The notes beneath the pieces are model-generated. The model had not been told where the DNA came from. It made no database searches and saw only the letters and a program-made list of their open reading frames with translations. From Psychrobacillus psychrotolerans (GTDB lineage: Bacteria > Bacillota > Bacilli > Bacillales_A > Planococcaceae): a stretch of DNA of 64,000 nt. Position 1 is the stretch's first letter; every line of letters starts with the position of its first letter. A program made the translations under genes and the position numbers. The stretch lies in the NCBI RefSeq assembly GCF_900115805.1, contig NZ_FOXU01000001.1:806001-870000 (forward strand), in the 5' to 3' direction. Of the stretch, positions 53,914 through 63,363 are shown piece by piece.

Positions 53914-54117
53914 ATGAAAGTACAATGCGCTATTTGCGATCGAATAGATGAGCTTCCAGATGATTTACCACTTGCGAAGAAACTCAGAAACCGCCCAATT
54001 CACACTTACATGTGCCCTGAGTGTCATGATCGCATTGAAGAAAGAACAAACCGTCGTCTAGCAAGCGGAAAGTTCATTTTTTATAAGAGTTCACGACTGA
54101 TTGAAAATGAATTTTAA
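53914..54117 (+). CDS. ylaI: DUF2197 zinc-binding protein YlaI
   Basis: A 67-aa protein with two CxxC knuckles, CAICDRIDELPDD and YMCPECHDRIEERT, able to bind one zinc ion; a basic tail follows. It matches B. subtilis YlaI in size and position. SD GGAGATG. Function unknown. Confidence 0.88.
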   Translation: MKVQCAICDRIDELPDDLPLAKKLRNRPIHTYMCPECHDRIEERTNRRLASGKFIFYKSSRLIENEF

Positions 54118-54130
54118 ACATTAAACATCG

Positions 54131-54602
54131 TGAATTAGCTTTAGGTCAATACCAGTTTCTATCGTTATCGAACGGCTTTGGATATACATTTTCTATTTGA
54201 TTATCGAGAGAATTTTTTAGGGATGCTGGTTGGTTGTGACTGTTCGTCACAACCAACCAGCATCCCTTTTTTCGGTAATCTTATGGCGTTTATCTATCCG
54301 TCGCCCTCCACACTCTTAGAAACAGTTAAGTACGTTTTTGGATAACTAGAGATAAGTTACTTTCCAATTGATAGAGCAAGCTCACGAAGATGCAATTTCG
54401 TTCGCAGGCTCCTCTTCTTTAATTAGTAAATACTTACTATTTCACTGCATTTTCACTAGGGAGAAAGGAAATCTTCCTTCTTTATCCTTCATTACAGAAT
54501 AGTATCCCTAACTTTTAGGTAATATCACTATATTAACTTTGACTACTATTATCATCTAAGCGATAAGCTATGCTTAATCTTATAGTTGACTACTACTCAT
54601 TA
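54131..54602 (+). repeat. Long intergenic repeat, copy 2
   Basis: Homologous to 1230-1713. Shared blocks include GTTTCTATCGTT, GGTAATCTTATGGC, CGCCCTCC, TTTTGGATAACTAGAGA, ATTTCGTTCGC and ATCTAAGCG, in the same order and spacing. The first part is bracketed by an imperfect inverted pair (GTTTCTA and TAGAAAC). Copy 2 is followed by palindromic element D, as copy 1 is by element A. It fills the convergent ylaI-ylaH gap and shows no coding potential. Confidence 0.6.
54220..54273 (+). terminator. Long hairpin plus T-run inside repeat copy 2
   Basis: A perfect 21-bp stem (outer part GGGATGCTGGTTGG) with a 5-nt TGTTC loop is followed by six T residues. It can serve as the terminator of the ylaL-ylaI transcript and occupies the same place in the repeat as the hairpin at 1327-1360, with an unrelated stem sequence. 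Confidence 0.85.
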
Positions 54603-54720
54603 TATTGATTGGAGTGCTAGGTAGCGTCTCCAGCGGGAAAAGCGTTAGGCGAAGACCCCGCAGCGAAGCGAGGAGGCTGAGGCAACACCCGCGGAAAGCG
54701 TCCACCTGAAACGGAAATCA
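54603..54720 (+). repeat. GC-rich palindromic element D
   Basis: Starts ATTGATTGGAGTG and ends CACCTGAAACGGAAATCA. Inner arms CCAGCGGGAAAAGCG and CCCGCGGAAAGCGTC pair with each other. Its centre (GAAGACCCCGCAGCGAAGCG) is of the C type. Confidence 0.75.
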
Positions 54721-54799
54721 GCAGTATTTTTCATTCTTACATGCATCAGAAAACCTGTATTCACAGTGAATTTCCTTTATCAATGTTTATCTTCAAAAG

Positions 54800-54831
54800 A
54801 AAAAGCTCGACTACATTTAAGTAGTCGGGCT
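54800..54831 (-). terminator. typA-ylaH terminator overlapping the ylaH stop
   Basis: AGCCCGACTAC and GTAGTCGAGCT pair around TTAAAT, followed on the minus strand by UUUUUC. The ylaH TAA lies in the loop, so the last codons of ylaH form the 5' arm. Confidence 0.85.
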
Positions 54832-55143
54832 TTGTCTTTTTTCAAGTCGTAAACGTATTTTATAAATTATTAGGATTAATGCCGCCACGATTAATCCCTC
54901 CACAACGGGAAGGAAAAACGCAAGGAACGTCAACATTAGACAACCTAATAACAAAAATGCATAAATGACGATATTTTGGCTAAAACGCAATTTCTTTGCA
55001 AATCCAAGCTTGTACACAAGCACAGACAGAAAGAAGATTAAAAGAAATAGTACATAACCAGCTATATCGTAAGTTGGCATAACCTCATAAATATATCTTG
55101 ATATACTAGACATTCTACCAAATACGAATTGCTTTTCCTCCAA
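54817..55143 (-). CDS. ylaH: YlaH-like membrane protein
   Basis: A 108-aa protein with three helices (about residues 26-48, 54-74 and 76-97) and a basic tail. It matches B. subtilis YlaH in size and position after typA. Function unknown. It starts 24 bp after typA. Confidence 0.82.
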   Translation of the reverse strand: MEEKQFVFGRMSSISRYIYEVMPTYDIAGYVLFLLIFFLSVLVYKLGFAKKLRFSQNIVIYAFLLLGCLMLTFLAFFLPVVEGLIVAALILIIYKIRLRLEKRQSPTT

Positions 55144-55167
55144 GGTTATTCACCCTTTCAGTTGCTA

Positions 55168-57012
55168 TTAAAGTTCTGCATTTTTCATTTTTTTCGTTAC
55201 ACGTTCGCGCTCGCTCTTCTCAAGAACTTTTTTACGTAAACGGATTGACTGAGGAGTTATTTCTAGATACTCATCGTCTCCTAAGAACTCAATTGCTTCT
55301 TCAAGCGTTAAAATACGAGGTCTTTTAATTACGTTCGTTTGGTCTTTGTTTGCAGAACGGATATTTGTTTTTTGTTTTGCTTTTGTAATATTTACAGTGA
55401 TATCAGCATCACGAGTATTTTCTCCTACGATCATACCTTCATATATATCAGTACCTGGTTCAACGAATAAAGTACCACGGTCTTCAATACCCATCATACC
55501 GTAAGTTGTTGATTTACCAGTTTCCATAGAAACAAGTACACCTTGATGACGTCCGCCAACACGACCAGAAACTACTGGTTGGTAGCTATCGAATGTATGA
55601 TTGATGATACCGTAACCTTTAGTAATTGACATGAATTCAGTTGAATAACCAATTAGCCCACGAGCAGGAACCATAAAGATTAAACGAACTTGTCCACTAC
55701 CATTGTTGACCATATCAATCATTTCGCCTTTACGAGTACCCATAGATTCAATAATTGAACCTACACTATCTTCTGGTACATCAATTTGAACGCGTTCGAT
55801 TGGTTCACATTTTTTCCCGTCAATTTCACGGATGATTACTTGTGGTTTTGAAACTTGTAATTCAAAGCCTTCACGACGCATATTTTCGATTAAGATCGAC
55901 AAATGAAGCTCTCCGCGACCTGAAACAGTCCAAGCATCTGGAGAATCAGTATCTTCAACACGTAAAGATACATCAGTTTCTAATTGAGAACGAAGACGCT
56001 CTTCAATTTTACTTGAAGTAATCCATTTACCTTCACGACCTACGAAAGGTGAGTTGTTTGTTAAGAAAGTCATTTGTAATGTAGGCTCATCAATACGTAA
56101 TGGAACTAATGCTTCTTGATGAGTTGTAGGACAAACTGTTTCACCTACGTTAATATCTTCCATACCAGAAACAGCAATTAGATCCCCAGCTTTAGCTGAT
56201 TGGATTTCATCGCGTTTTAAACCGAAGAAACCAAATAATTTAGTTACACGGTAATTTTTAACAGTACCATCAAGTTTCATCAATGAAATTTGTTGACCTA
56301 CTTCAATTGTTCCGCGGAATACACGACCAATACCAATACGGCCAACATAGTCATTATAATCAAGTAAAGCTACTTGGAATTGTAATGGCTCATCGGAGTT
56401 GTCAATTGGTGCTGGAATAGCAGAGATAATCATTTCGAAAAGTGATTTCATGTTTTCTTCTTGTTTAGCAGGATCTTCATCTAAAGAAGAAGTTCCGTTT
56501 ACACCTGAAGCGTAAATAACTGGGAATTCTAATTGATCTTCATCCGCACCTAATTCAATAAACAATTCTAGAACTTCATCTACTACTTCTAGTGGACGAG
56601 CTGAATCTTTATCTACTTTGTTTACTACTACGATTGGCGTTAATTTTTGTTCTAACGCTTTCTTCAATACGAAACGTGTTTGAGGCATACAACCTTCATA
56701 TGCATCTACTACTAGTAAAACACCATCTACCATTTTCAAAATACGTTCTACTTCGCCACCGAAGTCAGCATGTCCAGGCGTATCAAGAATATTAATACGT
56801 GTGCCATTGTAATCGACTGCTGTGTTTTTTGCTAAAATGGTAATTCCGCGTTCACGTTCTATATCATTCGAGTCCATGGCTCTTTCATCAACATGTTCAT
56901 TTGAACGAAAAGTTCCTGATTGTTTCAATAATTGGTCGACTAATGTCGTTTTTCCATGGTCAACGTGTGCTATAATTGCAATGTTTCTTAAATCTTGACG
57001 TATATTTGTCAT
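55168..57012 (-). CDS. typA: Ribosome-associated GTPase TypA/BipA
   Basis: TypA is an EF-G-like translational GTPase involved in ribosome assembly and stress or cold adaptation. The 614-aa protein has G1 [10 protein letters not shown]2-G3 with RGITI and [12 protein letters not shown]4 NKVD, then EF-G-like domains and the C-terminal TypA domain ([30 protein letters not shown]). SD GGAGTGG. Divergent from ylaF. Confidence 0.97.
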   Translation of the reverse strand: MTNIRQDLRNIAIIAHVDHGKTTLVDQLLKQSGTFRSNEHVDERAMDSNDIERERGITILAKNTAVDYNGTRINILDTPGHADFGGEVERILKMVDGVLLVVDAYEGCMPQTRFVLKKALEQKLTPIVVVNKVDKDSARPLEVVDEVLELFIELGADEDQLEFPVIYASGVNGTSSLDEDPAKQEENMKSLFEMIISAIPAPIDNSDEPLQFQVALLDYNDYVGRIGIGRVFRGTIEVGQQISLMKLDGTVKNYRVTKLFGFFGLKRDEIQSAKAGDLIAVSGMEDINVGETVCPTTHQEALVPLRIDEPTLQMTFLTNNSPFVGREGKWITSSKIEERLRSQLETDVSLRVEDTDSPDAWTVSGRGELHLSILIENMRREGFELQVSKPQVIIREIDGKKCEPIERVQIDVPEDSVGSIIESMGTRKGEMIDMVNNGSGQVRLIFMVPARGLIGYSTEFMSITKGYGIINHTFDSYQPVVSGRVGGRHQGVLVSMETGKSTTYGMMGIEDRGTLFVEPGTDIYEGMIVGENTRDADITVNITKAKQKTNIRSANKDQTNVIKRPRILTLEEAIEFLGDDEYLEITPQSIRLRKKVLEKSERERVTKKMKNAEL

Positions 57013-57116
57013 ATTTCCACTCCATATTCTTTTTTCGAGTCCATAACTGTGTTATTATATCACAAGTGAAACTAAAGTAACATTATTTTTTATCATTTAT
57101 TTTGGAGGTAATCAAT

Positions 57117-57302
57117 TTGGGTAGTATTAAATGGATTTTTGTTCTATATTCTCTAGGTGCAATTTTATCAATGGCACTTATAGGAATCGCTATTGCATTG
57201 CGAAATATTCCACTTGTTTTTATATTTCTTATCTTATTATTTGTTATTATGGGATTTGGTTTCAAAACAAAGAAAAAAATGCGTGATGAAGGTTTACTTT
57301 AA
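57117..57302 (+). CDS. ylaF: YlaF family small membrane protein
   Basis: A 61-aa protein with two hydrophobic helices (about 4-24 and 29-46) and a basic tail (KTKKKMRDEG). TTG 57117 follows GGAGG with 8 nt. Size and location opposite typA match B. subtilis YlaF. Function unknown. Confidence 0.78.
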   Translation: MGSIKWIFVLYSLGAILSMALIGIAIALRNIPLVFIFLILLFVIMGFGFKTKKKMRDEGLL

Positions 57303-57313
57303 ATACGAGATAC

Positions 57314-57345
57314 CATCCAGCAGGATTCATACTGCTGGATTTTAT
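57314..57345 (+). terminator. ylaF terminator
   Basis: ATCCAGCAG and CTGCTGGAT form a 9-bp stem followed by TTTATTTT; it overlaps the end of the convergent suhB gene. Confidence 0.85.
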
Positions 57346-58133
57346 TTTAGTTGAATATAATCCTTTAATAATTCTTCATGTAATCCTGGTTTAGACACGA
57401 TAAAGCTATCAGCATCTAGTAAATCTAGATGTTCAAATGCTAAATTCGTAGCAATTGCTCCGACCTCTTTTGCAATAACCAATCCACCGGCTATATCCCA
57501 AGGCGATAATCGCATGGACATATAGGCATCTAGCCTTCCTGTTACTACATATGATATTTCGATTGCTGCAGAACCAAGTGACCGAGTACCTCTAACAGTT
57601 TGAAGTAATTTCACCATCCCTTCATAATGTACATATCTATTTGGCACTACCCATCTTGCATTTACTCCCACGACTGCCTCCTCCACTGAAGCAGAACTTA
57701 ACTTCGGCAACCGCAAATCATCCAGATAGGCACCACCATTTAAGGACCCACTAAGTAATGAATCCTCCATCACATTATATATATACCCAAGAATTCCTAC
57801 TCCATCTTTAAATATTCCTAATGAGATAGCAAAATTTTGTTTTTGGTGTATGAAGTTTGTTGTACCGTCTATCGGATCAAGTAACCATACATAGCCGTTT
57901 AAATCTTTTATGTCATCACCGAATCCTTCTTCACCAAATATTCGATGCTCAGCAAAATCTGCTTTTATATGCCTAATAAAAAATTGCTCTGTTTCTTTAT
58001 CGATATTAGTAACCAAGTCATTGGCTTCGGATTTCGATTCAATAATGAGTTCAGAAGATAAGGAAGTTTTAATGTTATATGCCGCTTCCTTTATTAAAGA
58101 CTTTGCGTATGTATCTAGCTTGTGTAAATCCAA
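57342..58133 (-). CDS. suhB: Inositol-1-monophosphatase family protein (SuhB/YktC)
   Basis: A Mg-dependent phosphatase. The 263-aa protein has GEEGFGDD, LDPIDGTTNFIH (metal-binding Asp residues) and SPWDIAGGLVIAKEVGA, the three IMPase motifs. I prefer TTG 58133, 8 nt after AAGGGG; GTG 58142 is immediately beside that SD. Position equals B. subtilis yktC. The physiological substrate is uncertain. Confidence 0.9.
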   Translation of the reverse strand: MDLHKLDTYAKSLIKEAAYNIKTSLSSELIIESKSEANDLVTNIDKETEQFFIRHIKADFAEHRIFGEEGFGDDIKDLNGYVWLLDPIDGTTNFIHQKQNFAISLGIFKDGVGILGYIYNVMEDSLLSGSLNGGAYLDDLRLPKLSSASVEEAVVGVNARWVVPNRYVHYEGMVKLLQTVRGTRSLGSAAIEISYVVTGRLDAYMSMRLSPWDIAGGLVIAKEVGAIATNLAFEHLDLLDADSFIVSKPGLHEELLKDYIQLK

Positions 58134-58173
58134 TTGTTCCACCCCTTTTTAACGCTTATGTTATTAGTATAAA

Positions 58174-58214
58174 GAAAAAAACACCGGCTGTCTTATCATT
58201 AGCAGGTGTTTTTT
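58174..58214 (-). terminator. ykzI terminator
   Basis: AAAACACCTGC and G(C)CGGTGTTTT pair around a 15-nt loop; U-run on the minus strand. Separates ykzI from suhB. Confidence 0.75.
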
Positions 58215-58238
58215 TAAGGTACTCCTATAATTGGAACA

Positions 58239-58436
58239 TTAATCGAGAGCATTGAGTTCCTCCAAAAGCTGGTGAATCTCAGCTAGGCGGGTTTTAGATC
58301 CATTTATCTCTTTTTCATTGTTAGTCGTCATTGCATCAAATAACGTTGCAAGTTCATAGTCTAACTCCATTTTTAATGTTTGTATTTTTTCTTTTTCCAA
58401 GTCTTCTTTACGAATAATATGCACTACCTGTCTCAT
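58239..58436 (-). CDS. ykzI: Small coiled-coil protein at the ykzI position
   Basis: A 65-aa charged helical protein (DLEKEKIQTLKMELDYELATLFDAM and EINGSKTRLAEIHQLLEELN). ATG 58436 lies 8 nt after AAGGGG. B. subtilis ykzI (about 64 aa) is at the same place between yktB and yktC; the symbol rests on size and synteny. Function unknown. Confidence 0.7.
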   Translation of the reverse strand: MRQVVHIIRKEDLEKEKIQTLKMELDYELATLFDAMTTNNEKEINGSKTRLAEIHQLLEELNALD

Positions 58437-58593
58437 CACTACCACCCCTTCTTTTTTTGTATCGTAATATTCAGAAGATTCTTTATAATAAAGTATGCGG
58501 TTATATAAATAATGTCTACTGAAAAATACTACTTACAAGATTTTTACCCAATTTTCCTATAAAATAAACATAGAAGTTGAAAGGAGTTTACAT

Positions 58594-59223
58594 ATGAGCA
58601 AAACATTTTGGACAAAGGAAGATTTTGATGTCTTTCAAATAGATGGACTTGAAAACAGAATGGCTGGATTGATCGAAAAAGTTAGACCTAAGTTCGAAGA
58701 GTTAGGAAATCATTATAGTCATTATTTTTCTACATTACTCGGACAAGAGTATTACGCTCATGTAGCAAAGCATGCTAGACGGTCAGTGAATCCTCCAAAA
58801 GATAGTTGGGTAGCATTTGCACCTTATAAAAGAGGCTACAAGGCACTCCCTCACTTCCAAATAGGGTTATGGGGAAGTCATGCTTTTATTATCTTGGCGG
58901 TTATTTATGAAGCACCCGATAAAGTGAACATTGCTGAACGATTATTAAAGAAAAAAAGTTTGTTTAACAACTTGCCTTCGGACTTTATCATTTCTGGTGA
59001 TCATATGAAGCCAGATGCCTCCTTGTTAAAAAAAGAAAAGAAAGAAGGTCTTGAACAACTGCTGGTACGGTTAAAAGATGTAAAAAAAGCAGAATTTTTA
59101 GTAGGCCGCCATATTAGTAAAGACGAAGCAGTTCAATTTACGGAGGAAGAATTTTTGAAATTTGCAGAAGAAACTTTTGATCATTTAATACCAATTTATA
59201 AAACGATGGTCCAAATGAAGTAA
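58594..59223 (+). CDS. yktB: UPF0637 (DUF1054) protein YktB
   Basis: The 209-aa protein begins MSKTFWTKEDFDVFQIDGLENRM and contains HARRSVNPPKDSWVAFAPYKRGYKALPHFQIGLW, the DUF1054 core. It is soluble, with no recognised active site. SD AAGGAG. Converges on yktA across a bidirectional terminator, as in B. subtilis. Confidence 0.9.
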   Translation: MSKTFWTKEDFDVFQIDGLENRMAGLIEKVRPKFEELGNHYSHYFSTLLGQEYYAHVAKHARRSVNPPKDSWVAFAPYKRGYKALPHFQIGLWGSHAFIILAVIYEAPDKVNIAERLLKKKSLFNNLPSDFIISGDHMKPDASLLKKEKKEGLEQLLVRLKDVKKAEFLVGRHISKDEAVQFTEEEFLKFAEETFDHLIPIYKTMVQMK

Positions 59224-59228
59224 AAAAC

Positions 59229-59263
59229 TTTCCTCCTATACTATTTGAGTATAGGAGGTATTT
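59229..59263. terminator. Bidirectional terminator, yktB / yktA
   Basis: CCTCCTATACT and AGTATAGGAGG form an 11-bp stem with U-rich tracts on both sides. Confidence 0.88.
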
Positions 59264-59533
59264 TTATCCTTTAATGATAATATTCTCCGATTGTTCTTTC
59301 ATCTTTTTAATAATAGGAAAACTTATATAACCACTTTCTTTTTCAAATTCACGAAAATATGTTTTCTCTTCTGCAATAGAAGGTACTATTTCTTTAAACC
59401 TACGATATCTCTTTAATAGTTCCTCTCGTTTGATCCCATTTTCATATGCTTTTTCTATCGCTTCAAAAAATTGCACTACATCTACTATTTCTTCTGTGGA
59501 CCAATCCAAAGAGAAAGGATATGTGTATTCCAT
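59264..59533 (-). CDS. yktA: UPF0223 protein YktA
   Basis: An 89-aa helical protein, [34 protein letters not shown], matching the UPF0223 family in length and pattern. SD GGAGGCAATAT. It follows the nitronate-monooxygenase-like gene by 16 bp and likely shares its transcript. Function unknown. Confidence 0.88.
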   Translation of the reverse strand: MEYTYPFSLDWSTEEIVDVVQFFEAIEKAYENGIKREELLKRYRRFKEIVPSIAEEKTYFREFEKESGYISFPIIKKMKEQSENIIIKG

Positions 59534-59549
59534 ATAATATTGCCTCCTA

Positions 59550-60506
59550 TTATTTCCATTTATTTCGTATGTTCATTGCTTGCATTTCCATTCGATTGAA
59601 TAGCTCCTGTACGGAAGGTATATCTTCGATTAACCCGACTGACTGCCCAGCCCATCCAAATCCATTTCGTTCATCGCCTTCATATATAAATTGCTTATTA
59701 GCCTTACCGCTAATGTAGTCCTTAAGAGCATCATATGTTGGATTCTCTTTTTCAATACTTAAAATTTCATCAGTCCAACTATTTTTTAAAGCTCTTGCCG
59801 GAGCACCAATGGATCTTTTGATAACTACTGTATCCATTTCTCCGCTCTTTATTAATGTATTTTGATAAGCCATGGAGGCATGTATACATTCTTTTGTGGC
59901 GATGAACCTTGTCCCCATTTCAATCCCTTCTGCTCCAAGTGCGTGAGCAGCCATCCATCCTCGACCATCTGCAATACCACCAGAAGCGATTACTGGAATG
60001 GATACAGCGTCAACCACTTGAGGAATTAGCACGATAGATCCGACATCATCTCTACCTAAATGCCCCCCGCCCTCCTGTCCAACAACCATTACTGCGTCCG
60101 CCCCAAGTTGTTCTGCCTTTTGAGCCTGTCGCTTAGCTGCAACTAACACTAATTTTTTAATAGATGTATTTGCTAGTTTTTCTAAAATAGGAGCTGGATT
60201 TCCACCAGTCATTGATATCACTGGAACTTCTTCATCAATAGCAACTTGGAGCATATGTTCATATGGTCTCCCAGTCTGTCCAATTGCGAAATTCACACCA
60301 AAAGGTTTCTCCGTTAACATTCTTACTTTATGTATTTCTTTACGTAGCTCATCTGGCGTCTTCAAACTCATAGCAGTTACCTGTCCTAAGCCTCCCGCAT
60401 TTGATACAGCCGCACATAACTCCGAGTATGCTAAATATGCCAGTCCCCCTTGAACAATCGGAAAGTTAGTACCTAATAAATCAGTAACCTTTGTTTGAAA
60501 AGTCAT
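59550..60506 (-). CDS. FMN-dependent nitronate monooxygenase / FabK-like enoyl reductase family
   Basis: A 318-aa FMN TIM-barrel enzyme. [48 protein letters not shown] and [14 protein letters not shown] are shared by 2-nitropropane dioxygenase and FabK enzymes, which cannot be told apart here. I start at ATG 60506, 7 nt after AAGGGGGG. It is inserted between speA and yktA compared with B. subtilis. Confidence 0.85.
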   Translation of the reverse strand: MTFQTKVTDLLGTNFPIVQGGLAYLAYSELCAAVSNAGGLGQVTAMSLKTPDELRKEIHKVRMLTEKPFGVNFAIGQTGRPYEHMLQVAIDEEVPVISMTGGNPAPILEKLANTSIKKLVLVAAKRQAQKAEQLGADAVMVVGQEGGGHLGRDDVGSIVLIPQVVDAVSIPVIASGGIADGRGWMAAHALGAEGIEMGTRFIATKECIHASMAYQNTLIKSGEMDTVVIKRSIGAPARALKNSWTDEILSIEKENPTYDALKDYISGKANKQFIYEGDERNGFGWAGQSVGLIEDIPSVQELFNRMEMQAMNIRNKWK

Positions 60507-60645
60507 TTCTAATCCCCCCTTATATGAATAGTGTAATAAAATTGTTCTGATGATACAAATGACAATTATTTTAATAGTATTAATGAACATGAGATGCTAT
60601 AATTTCTTTTGTTTTAAAAAAATTTATCTTAAGGTGGTTGGAGCG

Positions 60646-62115
60646 TTGTCACAATTAGAAACTCCATTATTCGATGCATTACTTAAGCATCGTAATCGTC
60701 ATCCAATCCAGTTTCATATTCCTGGGCATAAAAAAGGAAAAGGGATGGACCCTGCATTTCGAGAGTTCGTTGGAGATAATGTACTTTCAATAGATTTGAT
60801 CAATATTGCACCATTAGATGATTTACATTCTCCTAAAGGTGTCATTAAACAAGCACAACATTTAGCAGCAGAAGCATTTGGTGCTGATGAAACTTTTTTC
60901 TCCGTTCAAGGGACAAGTGGTGCTATTATGACCATGATACTTACTATTTGTGGACCTGGAGATAAAATCCTTATTCCGCGAAATGTACATAAATCGATTA
61001 TGTCCGCTATTGTTTTTGCAGGTGCGATCCCTGTTTTTATCCATCCTGAAGTAGATAAAGAATTAGGTATCTCTCATGGTATTTCCGTAGAGTCAGTGGA
61101 AAAAGCATTAGAGGCACATCCAGATGCAAAAGGACTACTAGTTATTAATCCTACCTATTTTGGATTGGCAGCAGATCTTAAAAGAATTGTAGAGCTATCT
61201 CACGAAAAGGGAATTCCAGTTGTGGTAGACGAAGCGCACGGAGTTCATATACATTTTCACGATTCTCTTCCTATTTCTGCAATGCAAGCTGGTGCGGACA
61301 TGGCTGCAACCTCTGTGCATAAATTAGGCGGCTCCATGACGCAAAGTTCTATATTGAATGTAAGAAAAGGGTTAGTTTCTACTAAGCGTGTACAATCTAT
61401 CTTGTCTATGCTAACGACAACTTCTACTTCTTATCCATTACTAGCATCTTTAGACACCGCTAGACGTCAGTTAGCCATTCATGGGGAAGACTTGATAGGT
61501 GATGCCATTCGCCTTGCAAAAGATACACGTAAACGTATTAACGCTATTCCACATATCCGTTGTGTTGGAGATGAAATTTTAAAAACGTCTGCAACATTTG
61601 ACTTTGATCCTACTAAACTTTTAATAAGTGTGAAAGACTTAGGAATGACAGGCTATGATGCGGAAATTTGGCTGAGAGAAAAAGCAAATATAGAAGTAGA
61701 GCTTTCTGACCTGTATAATATTTTATGCCTTATTACACTAGGAGATACAAAGAAAGAGGTTAATTTACTTGTTAATGCTCTTTCGAGAATGGTTGCAGCA
61801 CATGAATCCGATGCAGTGGTATTAGAACCTTTTGTTACTTTGCCTGAAATACCTGGGCTTGCCATGTCTCCAAGAGATGCTTTCTATGCGGCTACAGAGT
61901 CTGTACCTCTGAAAGAGGCAAGTGGACGTATTTCTGCAGAGTTTGTAATGGTATATCCGCCTGGTATTCCGATCTTTATTCCCGGGGAAATAATTACACA
62001 GGGTAATATCGATTATATAGCGATGAATATGGAAGCAGGATTGCCTGTACAAGGTCCTGAGGACGATACACTTGAAATGATTCATGTCATTAAAGAACAT
62101 CAAGCTATATATTGA
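60646..62115 (+). CDS. speA: Arginine/lysine/ornithine decarboxylase SpeA
   Basis: A PLP-dependent decarboxylase; B. subtilis SpeA makes agmatine for spermidine synthesis. The 489-aa protein starts MSQLETPLFDALLKH (TTG 60646, 8 nt after AAGGTGG) and has the catalytic Lys in TSVHKLGGSM, PTYFG, VDEAHGVH, and the C-terminal VYPPGIPIFIPGE. The close match to B. subtilis SpeA at both ends supports arginine as substrate, but sequence alone does not prove it. Confidence 0.92.
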   Translation: MSQLETPLFDALLKHRNRHPIQFHIPGHKKGKGMDPAFREFVGDNVLSIDLINIAPLDDLHSPKGVIKQAQHLAAEAFGADETFFSVQGTSGAIMTMILTICGPGDKILIPRNVHKSIMSAIVFAGAIPVFIHPEVDKELGISHGISVESVEKALEAHPDAKGLLVINPTYFGLAADLKRIVELSHEKGIPVVVDEAHGVHIHFHDSLPISAMQAGADMAATSVHKLGGSMTQSSILNVRKGLVSTKRVQSILSMLTTTSTSYPLLASLDTARRQLAIHGEDLIGDAIRLAKDTRKRINAIPHIRCVGDEILKTSATFDFDPTKLLISVKDLGMTGYDAEIWLREKANIEVELSDLYNILCLITLGDTKKEVNLLVNALSRMVAAHESDAVVLEPFVTLPEIPGLAMSPRDAFYAATESVPLKEASGRISAEFVMVYPPGIPIFIPGEIITQGNIDYIAMNMEAGLPVQGPEDDTLEMIHVIKEHQAIY

Positions 62116-62153
62116 CAAAAAAAGGAACTCGTGGTGATGAGTTCCTTTTTTTA
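62115..62153. terminator. Bidirectional terminator, speA / lrgB
   Basis: AAAGGAACTC and GAGTTCCTTT pair around GTGGTGAT, with seven-base A and T tracts outside, serving both convergent genes. Confidence 0.9.
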
Positions 62154-62198
62154 TATGTTATATTATGCACATACTGTAATGAAGTCTTAAATTTAGAA

Positions 62199-62873
62199 CT
62201 AGATTAATAGAGCAATTAACGGGAAAATGAAAGACCCGAATATAGCACTCAAAGTCATAGAAACAGAGCCCATTGTTAACGTTTCCTCACCGTATTCTCC
62301 TAGTTTAGATACACCAATACCATGAGAAGCACTTCCCATGGAAATCCCTCGACTTATCGCCTTATCAATACGACAAACTTTAAAAATAGATGGTCCCAGA
62401 ATAGCCCCCACTAAACCTGCAAGAATAACGAAGACAGCTGTTAAAGTTGGTATACCTCCTATTGTTTCACTTATCGGAATAGCGACAGGTGAAGTGATGG
62501 ATTTCGGTAATAATGATAATAGAATATGTTCTTCAAATGACAATAACTTAGATAATATCATAATACTGATTATCCCTGAAAAAAGAGCACTTAATACACT
62601 TAAGATAATCGGGAACTTGTATTTATAGATTTTCTCTTTATGAATATATAATGGATAGGCCATACTAACAACAGCTGGCCCTAATAATTCATTTATCCAC
62701 TTTCCACCAGACATATAGGAATCATAAGGTGTTTTACTAATTATTAAGATAAGAACAATTAGTACAGTTGTAGAAAGAATAGGTAACAATAACGGGTATG
62801 TAAATCGTTTATAGACGATAGACATAATATAAAAAAGCACAATAGTTCCTACTATCATCATGGATGCAATCAT
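62199..62873 (-). CDS. lrgB: LrgB family membrane protein
   Basis: A 224-aa protein with about six to seven helices. SPVAIPISETIGGIPTLTAVFVILAGLVGAILGP and GSASHGIGVSKLGE are LrgB/CidB motifs. LrgAB systems influence autolysis and, in B. subtilis, pyruvate uptake. The ATG overlaps the lrgA stop by 4 bp. Confidence 0.9.
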   Translation of the reverse strand: MIASMMIVGTIVLFYIMSIVYKRFTYPLLLPILSTTVLIVLILIISKTPYDSYMSGGKWINELLGPAVVSMAYPLYIHKEKIYKYKFPIILSVLSALFSGIISIMILSKLLSFEEHILLSLLPKSITSPVAIPISETIGGIPTLTAVFVILAGLVGAILGPSIFKVCRIDKAISRGISMGSASHGIGVSKLGEYGEETLTMGSVSMTLSAIFGSFIFPLIALLI

Positions 62874-63247
62874 TCAATCAGCTCCTTTTCTAATAGCTTC
62901 CGCTCAAGGTACTGACAGAACCTTCCTGTGAAAATAATAGTAATTACAGTACTAAGTACAATAGCTAATACCATTCCTAAACCAGCCCATGATAAGAGTT
63001 CTGGATAATCCATAATTCCAACAGTCGCTGGTATAAAAAATAACGCTAGAAAAGCCAATAAAAATCCAGCCCCATCTTTTATAAGTTCTACCGGTATTAT
63101 TCTGAAATATAAGCAAACAAAGAGTAATAACAACCCGACAATACTCCCTGGAAATTGAAGAGAGAGACTTTGAACGATCCATGACCCGATAAACGAGAAA
63201 AGATATAAAATAATTACTTGAAATACAATTCGGATAACTTTAACCAT
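62870..63247 (-). CDS. lrgA: Holin-like CidA/LrgA family protein
   Basis: A 125-aa protein with four helices and the family pattern LQFPGSIVGLLLLFVCLY and IKDGAGFLLAFLALFFIPATVGIM. Start ATG 63247 is fixed by an in-frame stop four codons upstream. No SD is near it: GGAGGTGG lies 34-41 nt upstream, and a perfect 12-bp hairpin sits between. Whether it is CidA-, LrgA- or YwbH-type cannot be decided without the regulator. Confidence 0.88.
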   Translation of the reverse strand: MVKVIRIVFQVIILYLFSFIGSWIVQSLSLQFPGSIVGLLLLFVCLYFRIIPVELIKDGAGFLLAFLALFFIPATVGIMDYPELLSWAGLGMVLAIVLSTVITIIFTGRFCQYLERKLLEKELIE

Positions 63248-63253
63248 TTTTTT

Positions 63254-63288
63254 GCTTTAAAAGAATTTCTTTTAAAGCTTCCACCTCC
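63254..63288 (-). promoter_or_regulatory. Hairpin between SD and start codon of lrgA
   Basis: On the minus strand GGAGGTGG (63288-63281) is followed by GCTTTAAAAGAA and its complement TTCTTTTAAAGC (63278-63254, one-base centre), then AAAAAA and ATG. Folding would bring the SD to about 9-11 nt from the start; the unfolded spacing of about 33 nt is too long. Confidence 0.6.
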
Positions 63289-63363
63289 AAGAAACTGATA
63301 GATATATAGGGAATAATTCTACGCCGATTTAGATACACTGTCTATTAATATAACCAGACATAA

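Noticed and set aside
60550-60645. Upstream extension of speA
   Set aside because: Homology starts at TTG 60646 (MSQLETPLF), which has a well-spaced SD; the upstream part is promoter-like and AT-rich.
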